A model generated the notes under the pieces. The model worked only from the letters and a program-made list of their open reading frames with translations. It was not told the DNA's origin and searched no databases. The position numbers and the translations under genes were made by a program. From Falsihalocynthiibacter arcticus (lineage in GTDB: Bacteria; Pseudomonadota; Alphaproteobacteria; Rhodobacterales; Rhodobacteraceae), in assembly GCF_000812665.2 (NCBI RefSeq), contig NZ_CP014327.1, positions 930,001-994,000 of the forward strand: a DNA stretch of 64,000 bases, in the 5' to 3' direction. This document shows positions 7,579 through 16,549 of this stretch, piece by piece (positions within the stretch are counted from its first letter, which is position 1; each line of letters starts with the position of its first letter).

Positions 7579-8601
7579 TTAGCCCTTTTTCAAAATCCGA
7601 CGGCCATAAAGCTCGGCGATCTGAACTGCATTCAAAGCCGCACCTTTGCGCAGATTGTCAGAGACGCACCACAGGTTGATCCCGTTGTCGATCGTGCTGT
7701 CCTGACGGATGCGCGAGATAAACGTCGCGTAGTCGCCCACACATTCAATCGGGGTCACATAGCCACCATCTTCGCGCTTATCGATCACCATGACGCCTGG
7801 GGCCTCGCGCAGGATGTCACGCACCTCGTCTTCGTCGATAAACTCTTCGAATTCGATGTTGATCGCTTCGGAGTGGCCAACGAAAACCGGTACGCGCACA
7901 CAGGTCGCGGTTACTTTGATCGACTTATCGATGATCTTTTTGGTCTCGGCGACCATTTTCCACTCTTCTTTGGTGGAACCGTCATCGAGGAAAACATCGA
8001 TATGCGGGATCACGTTAAAGGCGATCTGCTTGGTGAAGACCTTATGCGCAACCTCTTGACCGGGAACATACATGCCCTTGGTTTGGTTCCAAAGCTCATC
8101 GAGTCCTTCTTTGCCGGAGCCAGAAACCGATTGGTACGTGCTCACAACAACGCGTTTAATCTTGGCGCGATCATGCAAGGGCTTAAGGGCAACCACCATC
8201 TGGGCGGTGGAGCAGTTCGGGTTCGCGATGATCATTTTGTTTTTGTAACCCTCGATCGCATCGGGGTTCACTTCTGGAACGATCAGCGGGATTTGTGGGT
8301 CATAGCGGTACAGAGATGAGTTATCGATCACCAAACAACCAGCTTTCGCCGCAATCGGCGCATATTTCGCTGTGGCTTCGGAACCAACGGCAAAAAGCGC
8401 CATATCCCAACCAGTGAAATCGAACGTGTCGAGGTCCTTCGTCTTGAGCGTCTTGTCGCCAAAGCTTACTTCCGAGCCCATAGATTTACGGCTCGCAAGC
8501 GCGATAATCTCATCAATTGGAAACTGGCGTTCGGCCAGAATATTTAGCATTTCGCGGCCTACATTACCTGTAGCGCCGACGATGGCGACTTTATAGCCCA
8601 T
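7579..8601 (-). CDS. asd: Aspartate-semialdehyde dehydrogenase
   Basis: Reduces aspartyl phosphate to aspartate semialdehyde with NADPH, the branch point to lysine, diaminopimelate, methionine and threonine. The 340-residue protein carries the N-terminal GATGNVG nucleotide-binding loop at residues 9-15. The catalytic cysteine is C130 in NPNCSTAQ. The SGSGKEG segment and a C-terminal catalytic-domain histidine/arginine region also fit. A good AAGGAG ribosome-binding site precedes the ATG at 8601. It appears to be a single-gene unit with its own terminator. Confidence 0.97.
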   Translation of the reverse strand: MGYKVAIVGATGNVGREMLNILAERQFPIDEIIALASRKSMGSEVSFGDKTLKTKDLDTFDFTGWDMALFAVGSEATAKYAPIAAKAGCLVIDNSSLYRYDPQIPLIVPEVNPDAIEGYKNKMIIANPNCSTAQMVVALKPLHDRAKIKRVVVSTYQSVSGSGKEGLDELWNQTKGMYVPGQEVAHKVFTKQIAFNVIPHIDVFLDDGSTKEEWKMVAETKKIIDKSIKVTATCVRVPVFVGHSEAINIEFEEFIDEDEVRDILREAPGVMVIDKREDGGYVTPIECVGDYATFISRIRQDSTIDNGINLWCVSDNLRKGAALNAVQIAELYGRRILKKG

Positions 8602-8655
8602 ATGGGGACTCCTTCGTTACGGTCACAAGGACGCGGCTCAAATAGCGCATCCGGC

Positions 8656-8679
8656 GCGGTGTGGAAAGGCCCACACCGC
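8656..8679. terminator. Strong hairpin between usp and asd, T-rich on the + strand side
   Basis: A perfect 9-bp GC-rich stem (GCGGTGTGG pairing with CCACACCGC) with a 6-base loop. On the + strand it is followed by TTTATTTT, the form of an intrinsic terminator, yet both flanking genes are on the - strand. On the - strand no U-tract follows. It may still end the usp transcript or sit in the asd leader. Confidence 0.4.
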
Positions 8680-8732
8680 TTTATTTTGTGCGATCAGATA
8701 TGCAAATCGTGAATATATACGCAGAAAGGCGC

Positions 8733-9581
8733 TTAGCGGAACATCAACAATGGCACCAAGCAGGATCGCACCATTTCCGTCGTCGTCGAGCCGATGAACA
8801 GGCTACGAATACGCGAGTGGCTAAAGGCCCCCATCAAAAGCATGTCGATAGACAACGTTTCGATGGCTTCATGGATCGCAACATCGGGCCGTTCGTCATG
8901 GATTTGCGCATCGACGTCATATCCGGCTTTGGCCAAAATTGCTTTCCCGCCTGCAAGCGTGGCGCGATTTGCCGACGTATCTGGGCCCGCAAAGATCAAT
9001 TTGCATGCCAAACCTGCGAAGACCTTGCTTTGGGCGACGTGTTCGACCGCCTTGATCGAGCTTGCGCCGCCTTCAAACGCAATCATAAACGTTTTCACAG
9101 GCCGAAAGGCGCGCGACGTCACGAGCACGGGCTTTTTGCTGGTGCGGATCGCGCGTTCAACATTTGAGCCAAGATGCAGTTTCGCAAAATCTGCAGCCTC
9201 GCCACGTTTGCCGATCACAACAAGATCGCTGTCCTGTTCCGCCGAGTGCAACTCGTCCATTAGGTCGCCATGACGGAGGCGAGTTTGCACTTCGCTCACA
9301 CCATCCGCACGTACCCGCGCTTCGGCATCTTCAAGGATTGCGCGGCCACGCTGAATATTGAGTTTGGCCTTTTGGGCGTCCAAATCCGCGAGCTCTTCCA
9401 TGAGTTTGCTGCGCGCGCCCAATCCGATGTTTCCCGAAAGATTTTTAGAGCCCGCTTCGCGGCGCCCCAAAACATGGAGGATCTCAACCGAGGAGCCTTT
9501 GCGCGTGGCCACCCAAGCGGCGTGGTCGCAAACGCTTTCCGAATAAACCGAACCGTCCACCAATGCGATAATCTTAGACAT
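8733..9581 (-). CDS. Universal stress protein, tandem UspA domains
   Basis: A 282-residue cytoplasmic protein with two Usp domains (about 1-145 and 150-282). Each ends in a recognisable nucleotide-binding loop: VVIGKRGEA-x8-GSNVE in the first and LLMGAFSHS-x6-GSTTTEM in the second. This suggests ATP binding. The start is placed at the ATG at 9581, not the GTG two codons upstream, because an ideal AGGAGG lies 5 bp before it. That ribosome-binding site overlaps the stop codon of the SulP gene, so the two genes are almost certainly an operon. Usp partners of transporters often sense energy state; here that is inference. Confidence 0.92.
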   Translation of the reverse strand: MSKIIALVDGSVYSESVCDHAAWVATRKGSSVEILHVLGRREAGSKNLSGNIGLGARSKLMEELADLDAQKAKLNIQRGRAILEDAEARVRADGVSEVQTRLRHGDLMDELHSAEQDSDLVVIGKRGEAADFAKLHLGSNVERAIRTSKKPVLVTSRAFRPVKTFMIAFEGGASSIKAVEHVAQSKVFAGLACKLIFAGPDTSANRATLAGGKAILAKAGYDVDAQIHDERPDVAIHEAIETLSIDMLLMGAFSHSRIRSLFIGSTTTEMVRSCLVPLLMFR

Positions 9582-9590
9582 AGTCACCTC

Positions 9591-11093
9591 CTAGTGGCCC
9601 ATCAGACGCTCAAGCGCGCCCGGTTTGTCGTGTTCGGCCAAACGACCCATCAAGGTCTCACTGGCCTCGTTCATGCCAAAGATTTCAACCTCGGCCCCTT
9701 CACGGCGGAACTTCAGCACCACCATATCCAATGCGGCGACTGATGATATATCCCAAATATGCGCACGGCTGACGTCAATTGTCACACGCTCGAGCACTTC
9801 GCCAAAATCAAACGCAGGCGCAAGGTCGGGCGCAGTCGCAAAGAACATCTGTCCCTCAACCAAATACGCCCGCTCGCGACCGTCGTCTTTCAACGTTGAC
9901 GTCACGCGGAATACCGCCGCGATTTTCCAAGCAAAGAAGATACCCGAGAGCAGCACACCCGTCAAAACACCCAGCGCAAGATTGTGCGAGAACACAGTCA
10001 CAAACACGGTCGCCAACATAACAATTGAACTGGCACGCGGATGGTCGCGCAAGCCTTTGATGCTCGACCAACTAAACGTCCCGATCGAAACCATGATCAT
10101 AATCGCCACAAGCGCTGGCATTGGAATGCGCGCGACCCAATCGCCAAGGCCGACGATGAGGATTAAAAGAAAGACACCCGCCGCAAAGCATGACAAACGT
10201 CCGCGTCCACCGGATTTCACGTTGATCATCGACTGGCCGATCATCGCACAACCCGCCATGCCGCCAATAAAACCCGTCGCAGTATTGGCGATACCTTGGC
10301 CGATGCACTCTTGGTTTTTGTCCGAAACAGTATCGGTCAAATCGTCAACCAATTGCGCCGTCATCAGGCTTTCCAACAGGCCAACAACTGCAATCGCAGC
10401 CGCCACAGGGAAGATGATTTGCAATGTTTCCAGCGTAAGAGGGATTTGCGGGATCAGGAAAACAGGCAGCGTATCTGGCAGCGCACCCATGTCGCCAACC
10501 GTTCGCACATCAATTCCCAGCATCATCGTCAAAGCCGTCAGAACGACGATTGTCACCAAGGGAGATGGGATAGCTTTAGTCAAATAGGGAAAGAGGTAGA
10601 TAATCCCAAGGCCCAGCGCGAGCATCACAAAGGTCATCGTGTTCACACCGATTGTCGCGGGATTAAGTTCGGGAAGTTGCGCGATGAAAATCAAGATAGC
10701 CAAGGCATTCACAAAACCCGTCATCACCGACTTTGACACAAAGCGCATCACGCTTCCAAGCTTCAATAGGCCAGCAATGATCTGTAACAGGCCCGCGAGG
10801 ACTGTCGTTGCAAGCAAGTATTCGAGCCCGTGATCCTTGACCAAGGTCACCATCAAAACCGCCGTCGCAGCCGTGGCCGCCGAGATCATCCCGGGACGGC
10901 CGCCTGTGATCGCCACAATCACCGCAATGGAGAAACTCGCGTAAAGACCCACTTTGGGATCCACACCTGCAATGATCGAAAAGGCAATCGCCTCGGGGAT
11001 TAGCGCAAGCGCTACAACAAGACCCGCCATAAGGTCGGGACGGATATTGCCCAGCCAATCTTGGCGCATTCGAGGTAAAAAATCAGAATTCAT
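9591..11093 (-). CDS. SulP family inorganic anion transporter with STAS domain
   Basis: An inner-membrane transporter of 500 residues. About ten or more hydrophobic segments span residues 20-400, with the early SulP signature ([19 protein letters not shown]-like: here [16 protein letters not shown]) near residue 25. A cytoplasmic STAS domain occupies about 405-490. SulP proteins move sulfate, bicarbonate or other anions by proton or sodium symport. The substrate cannot be read from sequence. The carbonic anhydrase nearby and the fused operon with a stress protein make bicarbonate a possibility only. The ribosome-binding site is CGGAGAT before the ATG at 11093. Confidence 0.93.
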   Translation of the reverse strand: MNSDFLPRMRQDWLGNIRPDLMAGLVVALALIPEAIAFSIIAGVDPKVGLYASFSIAVIVAITGGRPGMISAATAATAVLMVTLVKDHGLEYLLATTVLAGLLQIIAGLLKLGSVMRFVSKSVMTGFVNALAILIFIAQLPELNPATIGVNTMTFVMLALGLGIIYLFPYLTKAIPSPLVTIVVLTALTMMLGIDVRTVGDMGALPDTLPVFLIPQIPLTLETLQIIFPVAAAIAVVGLLESLMTAQLVDDLTDTVSDKNQECIGQGIANTATGFIGGMAGCAMIGQSMINVKSGGRGRLSCFAAGVFLLILIVGLGDWVARIPMPALVAIMIMVSIGTFSWSSIKGLRDHPRASSIVMLATVFVTVFSHNLALGVLTGVLLSGIFFAWKIAAVFRVTSTLKDDGRERAYLVEGQMFFATAPDLAPAFDFGEVLERVTIDVSRAHIWDISSVAALDMVVLKFRREGAEVEIFGMNEASETLMGRLAEHDKPGALERLMGH

Positions 11094-11172
11094 GGGTATC
11101 TCCGGCCATTTCGGGCACGTCGTGGCCCTGTTCTCGCGTTTGCGCTGGCAATATTCGCTTGGTGCGTCATTT

Positions 11173-11255
11173 GCTAGGGGGAATGCGAAAAAGCCCGAAA
11201 CCGTGTCGCATATTTGTAAATTTCAATCGCAAAGGCAGTCAAATGTGCCCCTAGC
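11173..11255. repeat. Spaced inverted repeat GCTAGGGG / CCCCTAGC
   Basis: Two perfect 8-bp inverted arms (11173-11180 and 11248-11255) separated by 67 bp lie in the 224-bp interval between the DsbD-like and SulP genes. They could form the base of an RNA structure or a pair of protein-binding half-sites. No further gene is seen in this interval. Confidence 0.3.
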
Positions 11256-11317
11256 GTCACGTTTGGCGCTTGCTTGAGTGGTTTTGGGCCAATGATCAAA
11301 ACCAGTCGTGCGCGAAA

Positions 11318-13360
11318 TTAGCCCTCAGCTTGCTTGAACGCGTCCAAAACAATATCCGATGTCAGTAGTTCGGGTAAGGCAATCCCGTCCGGCGCTGCGG
11401 GCCCGTACACAATATTAAACGGCACACCAAACCGCCCATTGGACCGTAAGAAACGGGCTATATCTTCGTCTTGGCGCGTCCAATCTGCAATCATGGGAAC
11501 AACGTTCTCTTGTTGCAAAACTTCCGCAACCTTTCCCTGTGTTAGGACCAGTTTTTTGTTCGCCTTACATGTAAGACACCAATCCGCTGTGGCGTCGACG
11601 AAAACCGTCTTGCCCGAAGCGACAAGTTTGGGAATTTCTCCTCGGTCAAATTTCTGCCATTCGATTTGGGAACTAGAAGCGTAGGTCATTTCTTCAGGTG
11701 CAGAAAGCGCAAGTGGTACACCAAGAGCCGCTAGAAAAATCGCGATGCTCACGGGTGCCTTCACGCGCTGACCAAACGTCAGGACGAGAACCAAACCGAC
11801 CAACAGCAAGAGGACAAGCCCAGCCGACTTCACCCCTGAAACTGTGGCCAGAACGCTCGTCAGCCAAAGCGCTGTCGCGACCAGCAAAAGGCCCAGAACA
11901 AACTTTACCGTGATCATCCAGCGCCCTGGTTTGGGCAGAGCGCGAATAAGAGAGGGCCGCAGTGCCACGATGAGATAGGGTGCGGACAGCCCGATACCTA
12001 GTGCAGAAAAGATACCCAAAACATCAAGCGTGCTCCCAGCAAGGGCGAAGGCCACGGCCGTACCTAGAAACGGAGCGGAACACGGGGTCGCTAAGACGGC
12101 GGCCAGCGCGCCGGTTGAAAAGTCCGCGATATACCCCGAGCCAGTTCCCGTCGCATTCATCCTAGTCATCCAAGATTGCGGCAGGGAGATTTCAAACAGC
12201 CCTAACATATTGGCGGCAAAAACGGTAAGAACCGCGAGCATAGTGACGAGGAAAATCGGGCTCTGAAATTGAAGCCCCCAACCTACCGTTTGCCCCATGC
12301 CGCGCATCAGAAGAAGCACAGCTGCGAGTGCCCACATGAAGGTTAGAACCCCGAAGGACGACGCCAAGAAACCGCGCCTAACACGGGCAAGACTTTGGTC
12401 GCGCACCTTGAGGGCGGATGCAAATTTGATCGACAAAACAGGGAGGACGCAGGGCATCACATTGAGGATCAACCCGCCTAGAAGCGCGAGAAAGTAGACC
12501 CAAATGCGGGAGGTTTGGTTCCCTGAGCCACTGGTTTCGTAGGGTGGGACGGGGATTCCATCGCCGAGTTGCGCGTCAAATGTGAACGCCCGTTCGCCAT
12601 CTACGACGGTGAGCGCCAGGACGTCAGCTTCGTCATCCAACGCGAGTATTGGGGTCTCAGCCCATAGCGTTTTACCATCCTCAGACAGCCGAATATCAGG
12701 CACCCCAAAGGCCGAGCCCGACCCGAACTCTGGAAAAATATCCGGCGCTTGAAAGGGCACTTCATCACGGATTTCCAGCGTCAACGTCTCGTCGGACATA
12801 TATGAGATTGCGGTAAGACTTTCAGAAGGCTCGGACGGAACAAGCGCCATCGCTTCGGCGATATAACCAGCTGAGATCGCATCAATTCCCTCCCCCTGAC
12901 CGATGGGTAGCTCCAACGCAAAGGCGTCGGGAATACAGACTTCCGCGCAGACAAGAAGCGAGAAGTTCCCCCGCAACACGGCGGCTTCTCCGGGGTTTTC
13001 CAAAGTCACCTGCAACGGAAAAAGCACTTCATGCGCATATCCGAAATTCTCAATGCCAAAGGCGCGAAACCGTGTTGGCGCAGGATACTGAAAATCTACC
13101 GACGCAATATTTTCCGACGCGCTCCAATCAACCTCTGGCGGCAGGCCAACTTCGCCCGGGCTTCTCCAATACGTTTTCCACCCATCTTCGAGTTCTAGAT
13201 GCAGGCCAGCCGAAAAGGTATGTGCGCCGGATGCGATTCCGTCTTGTGCCGACCGTAACTTCGCATTGAGAGAATTCGATTGATAGGGAACACTTTCAAG
13301 CGCAAGAACACTCGTTGCGAACACGGTCATTAGAGCCGCCAAAAGAATTTTCATGCGCAT
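11318..13360 (-). CDS. DsbD/ScsB-like thiol:disulfide interchange protein
   Basis: An inner-membrane protein of 680 residues that carries electrons from cytoplasmic thioredoxin to the periplasm. A signal peptide covers about residues 1-20. A periplasmic N-terminal domain follows with the cysteine pair C138 and C142 (CAEVC). The central membrane domain has its redox cysteines in VMPCVLP (C304) and in a later TPCSAPF segment. A C-terminal thioredoxin-like domain has the motif WCLTCK. The N-terminal domain and gene pairing resemble ScsB more than classical DsbD. The start at 13360 has GAGG 5 bp upstream. It diverges from a DsbA-like gene, which suggests they act as a reductase-substrate pair like ScsB-ScsC. 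Confidence 0.88.
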   Translation of the reverse strand: MRMKILLAALMTVFATSVLALESVPYQSNSLNAKLRSAQDGIASGAHTFSAGLHLELEDGWKTYWRSPGEVGLPPEVDWSASENIASVDFQYPAPTRFRAFGIENFGYAHEVLFPLQVTLENPGEAAVLRGNFSLLVCAEVCIPDAFALELPIGQGEGIDAISAGYIAEAMALVPSEPSESLTAISYMSDETLTLEIRDEVPFQAPDIFPEFGSGSAFGVPDIRLSEDGKTLWAETPILALDDEADVLALTVVDGERAFTFDAQLGDGIPVPPYETSGSGNQTSRIWVYFLALLGGLILNVMPCVLPVLSIKFASALKVRDQSLARVRRGFLASSFGVLTFMWALAAVLLLMRGMGQTVGWGLQFQSPIFLVTMLAVLTVFAANMLGLFEISLPQSWMTRMNATGTGSGYIADFSTGALAAVLATPCSAPFLGTAVAFALAGSTLDVLGIFSALGIGLSAPYLIVALRPSLIRALPKPGRWMITVKFVLGLLLVATALWLTSVLATVSGVKSAGLVLLLLVGLVLVLTFGQRVKAPVSIAIFLAALGVPLALSAPEEMTYASSSQIEWQKFDRGEIPKLVASGKTVFVDATADWCLTCKANKKLVLTQGKVAEVLQQENVVPMIADWTRQDEDIARFLRSNGRFGVPFNIVYGPAAPDGIALPELLTSDIVLDAFKQAEG

Positions 13361-13608
13361 TTCAGCCTCGTTATTAATTCGGGCATGTGTGGAGCCTACT
13401 TGGAACACATGCAAATCAGATCGTCGTGAACATTTTTGATGTGACAGACATATGGCACAGGGACCAAACGATGGGAAACGCGACATCTTAACGAGGGACG
13501 CTGGGTTGCCTCACGGTGAGTTTACGAGCAAATTCGCCACAAATGCTTGCGCACATTTATCAAACCGCCTTTAAGGGGCTGCAACACTATCTTTCAAAGG
13601 ATCCCAAC

Positions 13609-14340
13609 ATGCTGAGCCGTATCACTGCCACTGTCCTCATTACTTTTCTTGGATTCGTTCCAGCGGCTCAAGCCCAAGATTTCACCGAAGAGCAAATTAA
13701 AGAGCTTGTTCTTCAAACAATCCTGGAAAACCCTGACGTCATTCGTTCGGCTCTCATTCTACTGCAACAGCAAGAACAAGCAACCGAGGCCGCCGCCGCA
13801 GTTGAGACCCTCGCAGCGCAACGTCAAATGCTGGAACAAGACCCGAATGCGCCCGTTTTGGGCAACCCTGATGGGGATGTGACGGTGGTCGAATTTTTTG
13901 ACTACAATTGCCCCTACTGCAAAAAAGCGGCCGATGTCGTTGAGGAATTGATCGCCAACGACCCAAATGTACGCGTCGTTTACCGCGAGTGGCCCATCCT
14001 AAGTGAAGGATCAGTATATGCCGCCCGCGCCGCATTGGCATCCCGCGAGCAGGGAAAATATGAGGAATTCCATTGGGAGATGATGGAGCAACGCGGCAGG
14101 CTCGACGAGAAGTCCGTGCTCAAGATTGCCAAAAGCATTGGTCTAGATTTAGATCGCTTGAAAGAAGATATGAATGCGCCCGAGGTCGACGAACACATTG
14201 AAACGACTCATGCGCTTGCGAAAACTCTTGGCTTTGGGGGAACACCCTCTTTTGTGATTGGTGACGCTTTGGCGCCCGGCATGATTGAAATGCCGACAAT
14301 GATCGAAATGGTCGAAGCCAGCAGAAACAAAACTAACTGA
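13609..14340 (+). CDS. DsbA-family periplasmic thiol oxidoreductase (ScsC-like)
   Basis: A secreted thioredoxin-fold protein of 243 residues. The signal peptide ends near residue 22 (AAQAQ). An N-terminal helical extension (about 25-80), as in ScsC and trimerising DsbA-like isomerases, precedes the catalytic C101-P-Y-C104. The cis-proline loop reads GGTPSF. The extension and the divergent ScsB-like gene suggest a disulfide isomerase or reductant for copper or oxidative stress instead of a general oxidase. The start at 13609 is favoured because a signal peptide begins there and AAAGGAT lies upstream. Confidence 0.88.
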   Translation: MLSRITATVLITFLGFVPAAQAQDFTEEQIKELVLQTILENPDVIRSALILLQQQEQATEAAAAVETLAAQRQMLEQDPNAPVLGNPDGDVTVVEFFDYNCPYCKKAADVVEELIANDPNVRVVYREWPILSEGSVYAARAALASREQGKYEEFHWEMMEQRGRLDEKSVLKIAKSIGLDLDRLKEDMNAPEVDEHIETTHALAKTLGFGGTPSFVIGDALAPGMIEMPTMIEMVEASRNKTN

Positions 14341-14347
14341 GCCATTT

Positions 14348-14378
14348 TCGGGCTAAATCTGTGCTAATTTTAGCCCGA
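14348..14378 (+). terminator. Hairpin terminator after the DsbA-like gene
   Basis: A 10-bp perfect stem (TCGGGCTAAA pairing with TTTAGCCCGA) with an 11-base loop begins 8 bp after the stop codon. A TTTTT run follows about 12 bp later, so it may be an imperfect intrinsic terminator. Confidence 0.55.
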
Positions 14379-14562
14379 TGTCGGCGTCTTTTTGCTTGCC
14401 GCATCAAAAAGCTAGCGGATTTCCTCTTTTCTCACTAGCATCCCGTACCTATTGCCGCTGAAATTTTGGCGGCCCACGGTGGGGACCGAGCGAACGTATT
14501 GAAGTATGCCATTTCCGGCCTTCAATTTTAACGCTTGGAAAAAGTTTTAAGAGGCCATTTTA

Positions 14563-16443
14563 GTGTCATTGCTTGGTAGAATTGAAAAACTCACACGCGC
14601 GCAGAAACGTTTTGTGTTTTTGTTTGTGGACACGTCACTCCTTCCAGTCGCACTTGGATTTACTCTTCTCGTTCAATCTACACCCACTGAACCCTTTGGC
14701 TCAAACACAAGTATCATTGCCCAGACGGTAATTCTCATTTGCTTGGCGGCACTATTTACGACCTATCTTAAAATACCAAACATTCGGCTTCGCGATTACG
14801 AAATTCGCGCAGCAGGTAAGACTGTCCAGCTTTCCATACTTTTGTCGCTTGCCTTTATGGCAACTGGCAAGCTTTTCGGCCTGCAGTATCCCCTGGGAAC
14901 TATCATGGTTTTTGGGAATAGCTACTTGTTGTTTGCGGTCACAAGCCGCGTGATGATGCTAAAAATCCTCGAGATGATTTATCTCGCGGGGCATCCTCGG
15001 GAACGCCTCATTATCTATGGCGCGGGCCAGACAGGTATGAATTTTGCCAAAGCGATCCAAAGTAAAGAACACTATGAGATTCTAAGCTACGCCGACGACA
15101 ACCCCGCCATTCAGAGCGTTGCCATTGATGGCATCCCGATTGCGCGCCCTTCCCAAATTCCGCATATCGCCAAGATAAAGCAGGCGCACAAAGTCATCCT
15201 TGCCATGCCGTCCCTGTCGTTTGCACGGCAAGTTGCCATTGTTCGACGGTTTGAAAAATTTGGTCTCGAAGTCCTAACACCCTCTGACTTTGCCGAATTG
15301 ATTGGCGATGAGGAAATGGGGCAAGTCTTCTCCCTGAGTGACCATCAACAGCTACTTGGTCGGGCCAAAGTCGACCACAAAGTGACCGAATTTGGGGACA
15401 ATTATCGTGGCAAAAATATCCTTGTCACAGGCGCAGGCGGGACAATTGGCTCTGAACTCTGCCGCCAGCTTTTGTCCTGTGGGCCCAAGCAGATCATCCT
15501 TTTGGATAGCAGTGAATTTGCCTTATACAACGCGGACATGGACATTTCGAGTTTCGCCAACGAACTTGGAATCGAGGTCAAACCCGTTCTAGGGTCCGTG
15601 AGCGATCCAAGATTGGTTGCATCTGTTTTCGCTGAAAATAAGATTGATGTCGTTTTTCATGCCGCGGCGTACAAACACGTGCCTATGGTTGAGATCAACA
15701 GCCTCGCAGGACTTGAAAACAACGTTCTTGGAACTGCGACTCTCGCGAAAGCATCCCATGACGCCAACGCGGAACGGTTTATTCTTGTGTCCTCAGACAA
15801 GGCTGTGCGCCCAACCAATGTTATGGGTGCATCCAAGCGGATGGCCGAATTGGTCGTTCAGGATCAAGCCTCGCGCTCAAATACGGTCTTTTCAATGGTT
15901 CGGTTCGGGAATGTTCTAGGGTCGTCAGGCTCGGTTGTTCCGCTCTTTCGCAATCAAATTGCGCACGGGGGTCCTGTGACGGTGACCCACAGTGAAGTCA
16001 CGCGCTATTTTATGACGGTTCAGGAGGCCAGTCGTCTTGTTCTTATGGCGGGAACCTTTGCGCAGGGTGGCGAAGTCTATGTTTTGGATATGGGCGAACC
16101 CGTCGAAATTCTGAACCTTGCGCGGCGCATGATTGAAGCCAGCGGTTGTACAGTCAAAACGGCAGAAAACCCAGACGGGGACATTGAAATTCTGACGACA
16201 GGCCTGCGCCAAGGCGAAAAAATGCACGAGGAGCTTTTGCTTGGCGAGGGCAATATTACGACTCCCCATGCCAAGATTTTCTGTGCGCGCGAAGAATCAT
16301 TATCCGAACTCGAAGTGGCCGCCGCCCTCAAGGCCTTGCGCCACGCGATCGCTACCACCGATCGGAATGCAGCCTTGGACATTCTATATGGATGCGTCGA
16401 AGGTTATGCCGAAGCCGCCTCCCCACCCGCAGTCGAAATGTGA
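14563..16443 (+). CDS. Membrane-bound nucleotide-sugar 4,6-dehydratase/epimerase (CapD/FlaA1-like)
   Basis: Inner-membrane enzyme of 626 residues that probably makes a 6-deoxy-4-keto nucleotide sugar for polysaccharide synthesis. Four hydrophobic segments lie within residues 17-140. A CoA-binding-like Rossmann domain has GAGQTG at 153-158. A catalytic short-chain dehydrogenase domain has TGAGGTIGSEL at 289-299, SSDKAVRPTNVMGASKRMAE at about 410-429, and lysine 425. In this subfamily the usual catalytic tyrosine is replaced by methionine, which is what is seen here. Translation starts at GTG 14563 after AAGAGG. It opens the exopolysaccharide block, with YjbH following. Confidence 0.92.
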   Translation: MSLLGRIEKLTRAQKRFVFLFVDTSLLPVALGFTLLVQSTPTEPFGSNTSIIAQTVILICLAALFTTYLKIPNIRLRDYEIRAAGKTVQLSILLSLAFMATGKLFGLQYPLGTIMVFGNSYLLFAVTSRVMMLKILEMIYLAGHPRERLIIYGAGQTGMNFAKAIQSKEHYEILSYADDNPAIQSVAIDGIPIARPSQIPHIAKIKQAHKVILAMPSLSFARQVAIVRRFEKFGLEVLTPSDFAELIGDEEMGQVFSLSDHQQLLGRAKVDHKVTEFGDNYRGKNILVTGAGGTIGSELCRQLLSCGPKQIILLDSSEFALYNADMDISSFANELGIEVKPVLGSVSDPRLVASVFAENKIDVVFHAAAYKHVPMVEINSLAGLENNVLGTATLAKASHDANAERFILVSSDKAVRPTNVMGASKRMAELVVQDQASRSNTVFSMVRFGNVLGSSGSVVPLFRNQIAHGGPVTVTHSEVTRYFMTVQEASRLVLMAGTFAQGGEVYVLDMGEPVEILNLARRMIEASGCTVKTAENPDGDIEILTTGLRQGEKMHEELLLGEGNITTPHAKIFCAREESLSELEVAAALKALRHAIATTDRNAALDILYGCVEGYAEAASPPAVEM

Positions 16444-16549
16444 TGTAAACAAGACGATTGTTGCTTATAGCGAAGGCCGTTGGGTATTGTTACTTGCCCC
16501 ACGATTCACGGTATGTTTTACCATGAACAACACTAGACGGGTAGGATTT

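Noticed and set aside
9625-10587. 320-codon + strand open frame opposite the SulP gene
   Set aside because: Antisense to a membrane protein gene; Ser/Thr/Arg-rich product without any family feature.
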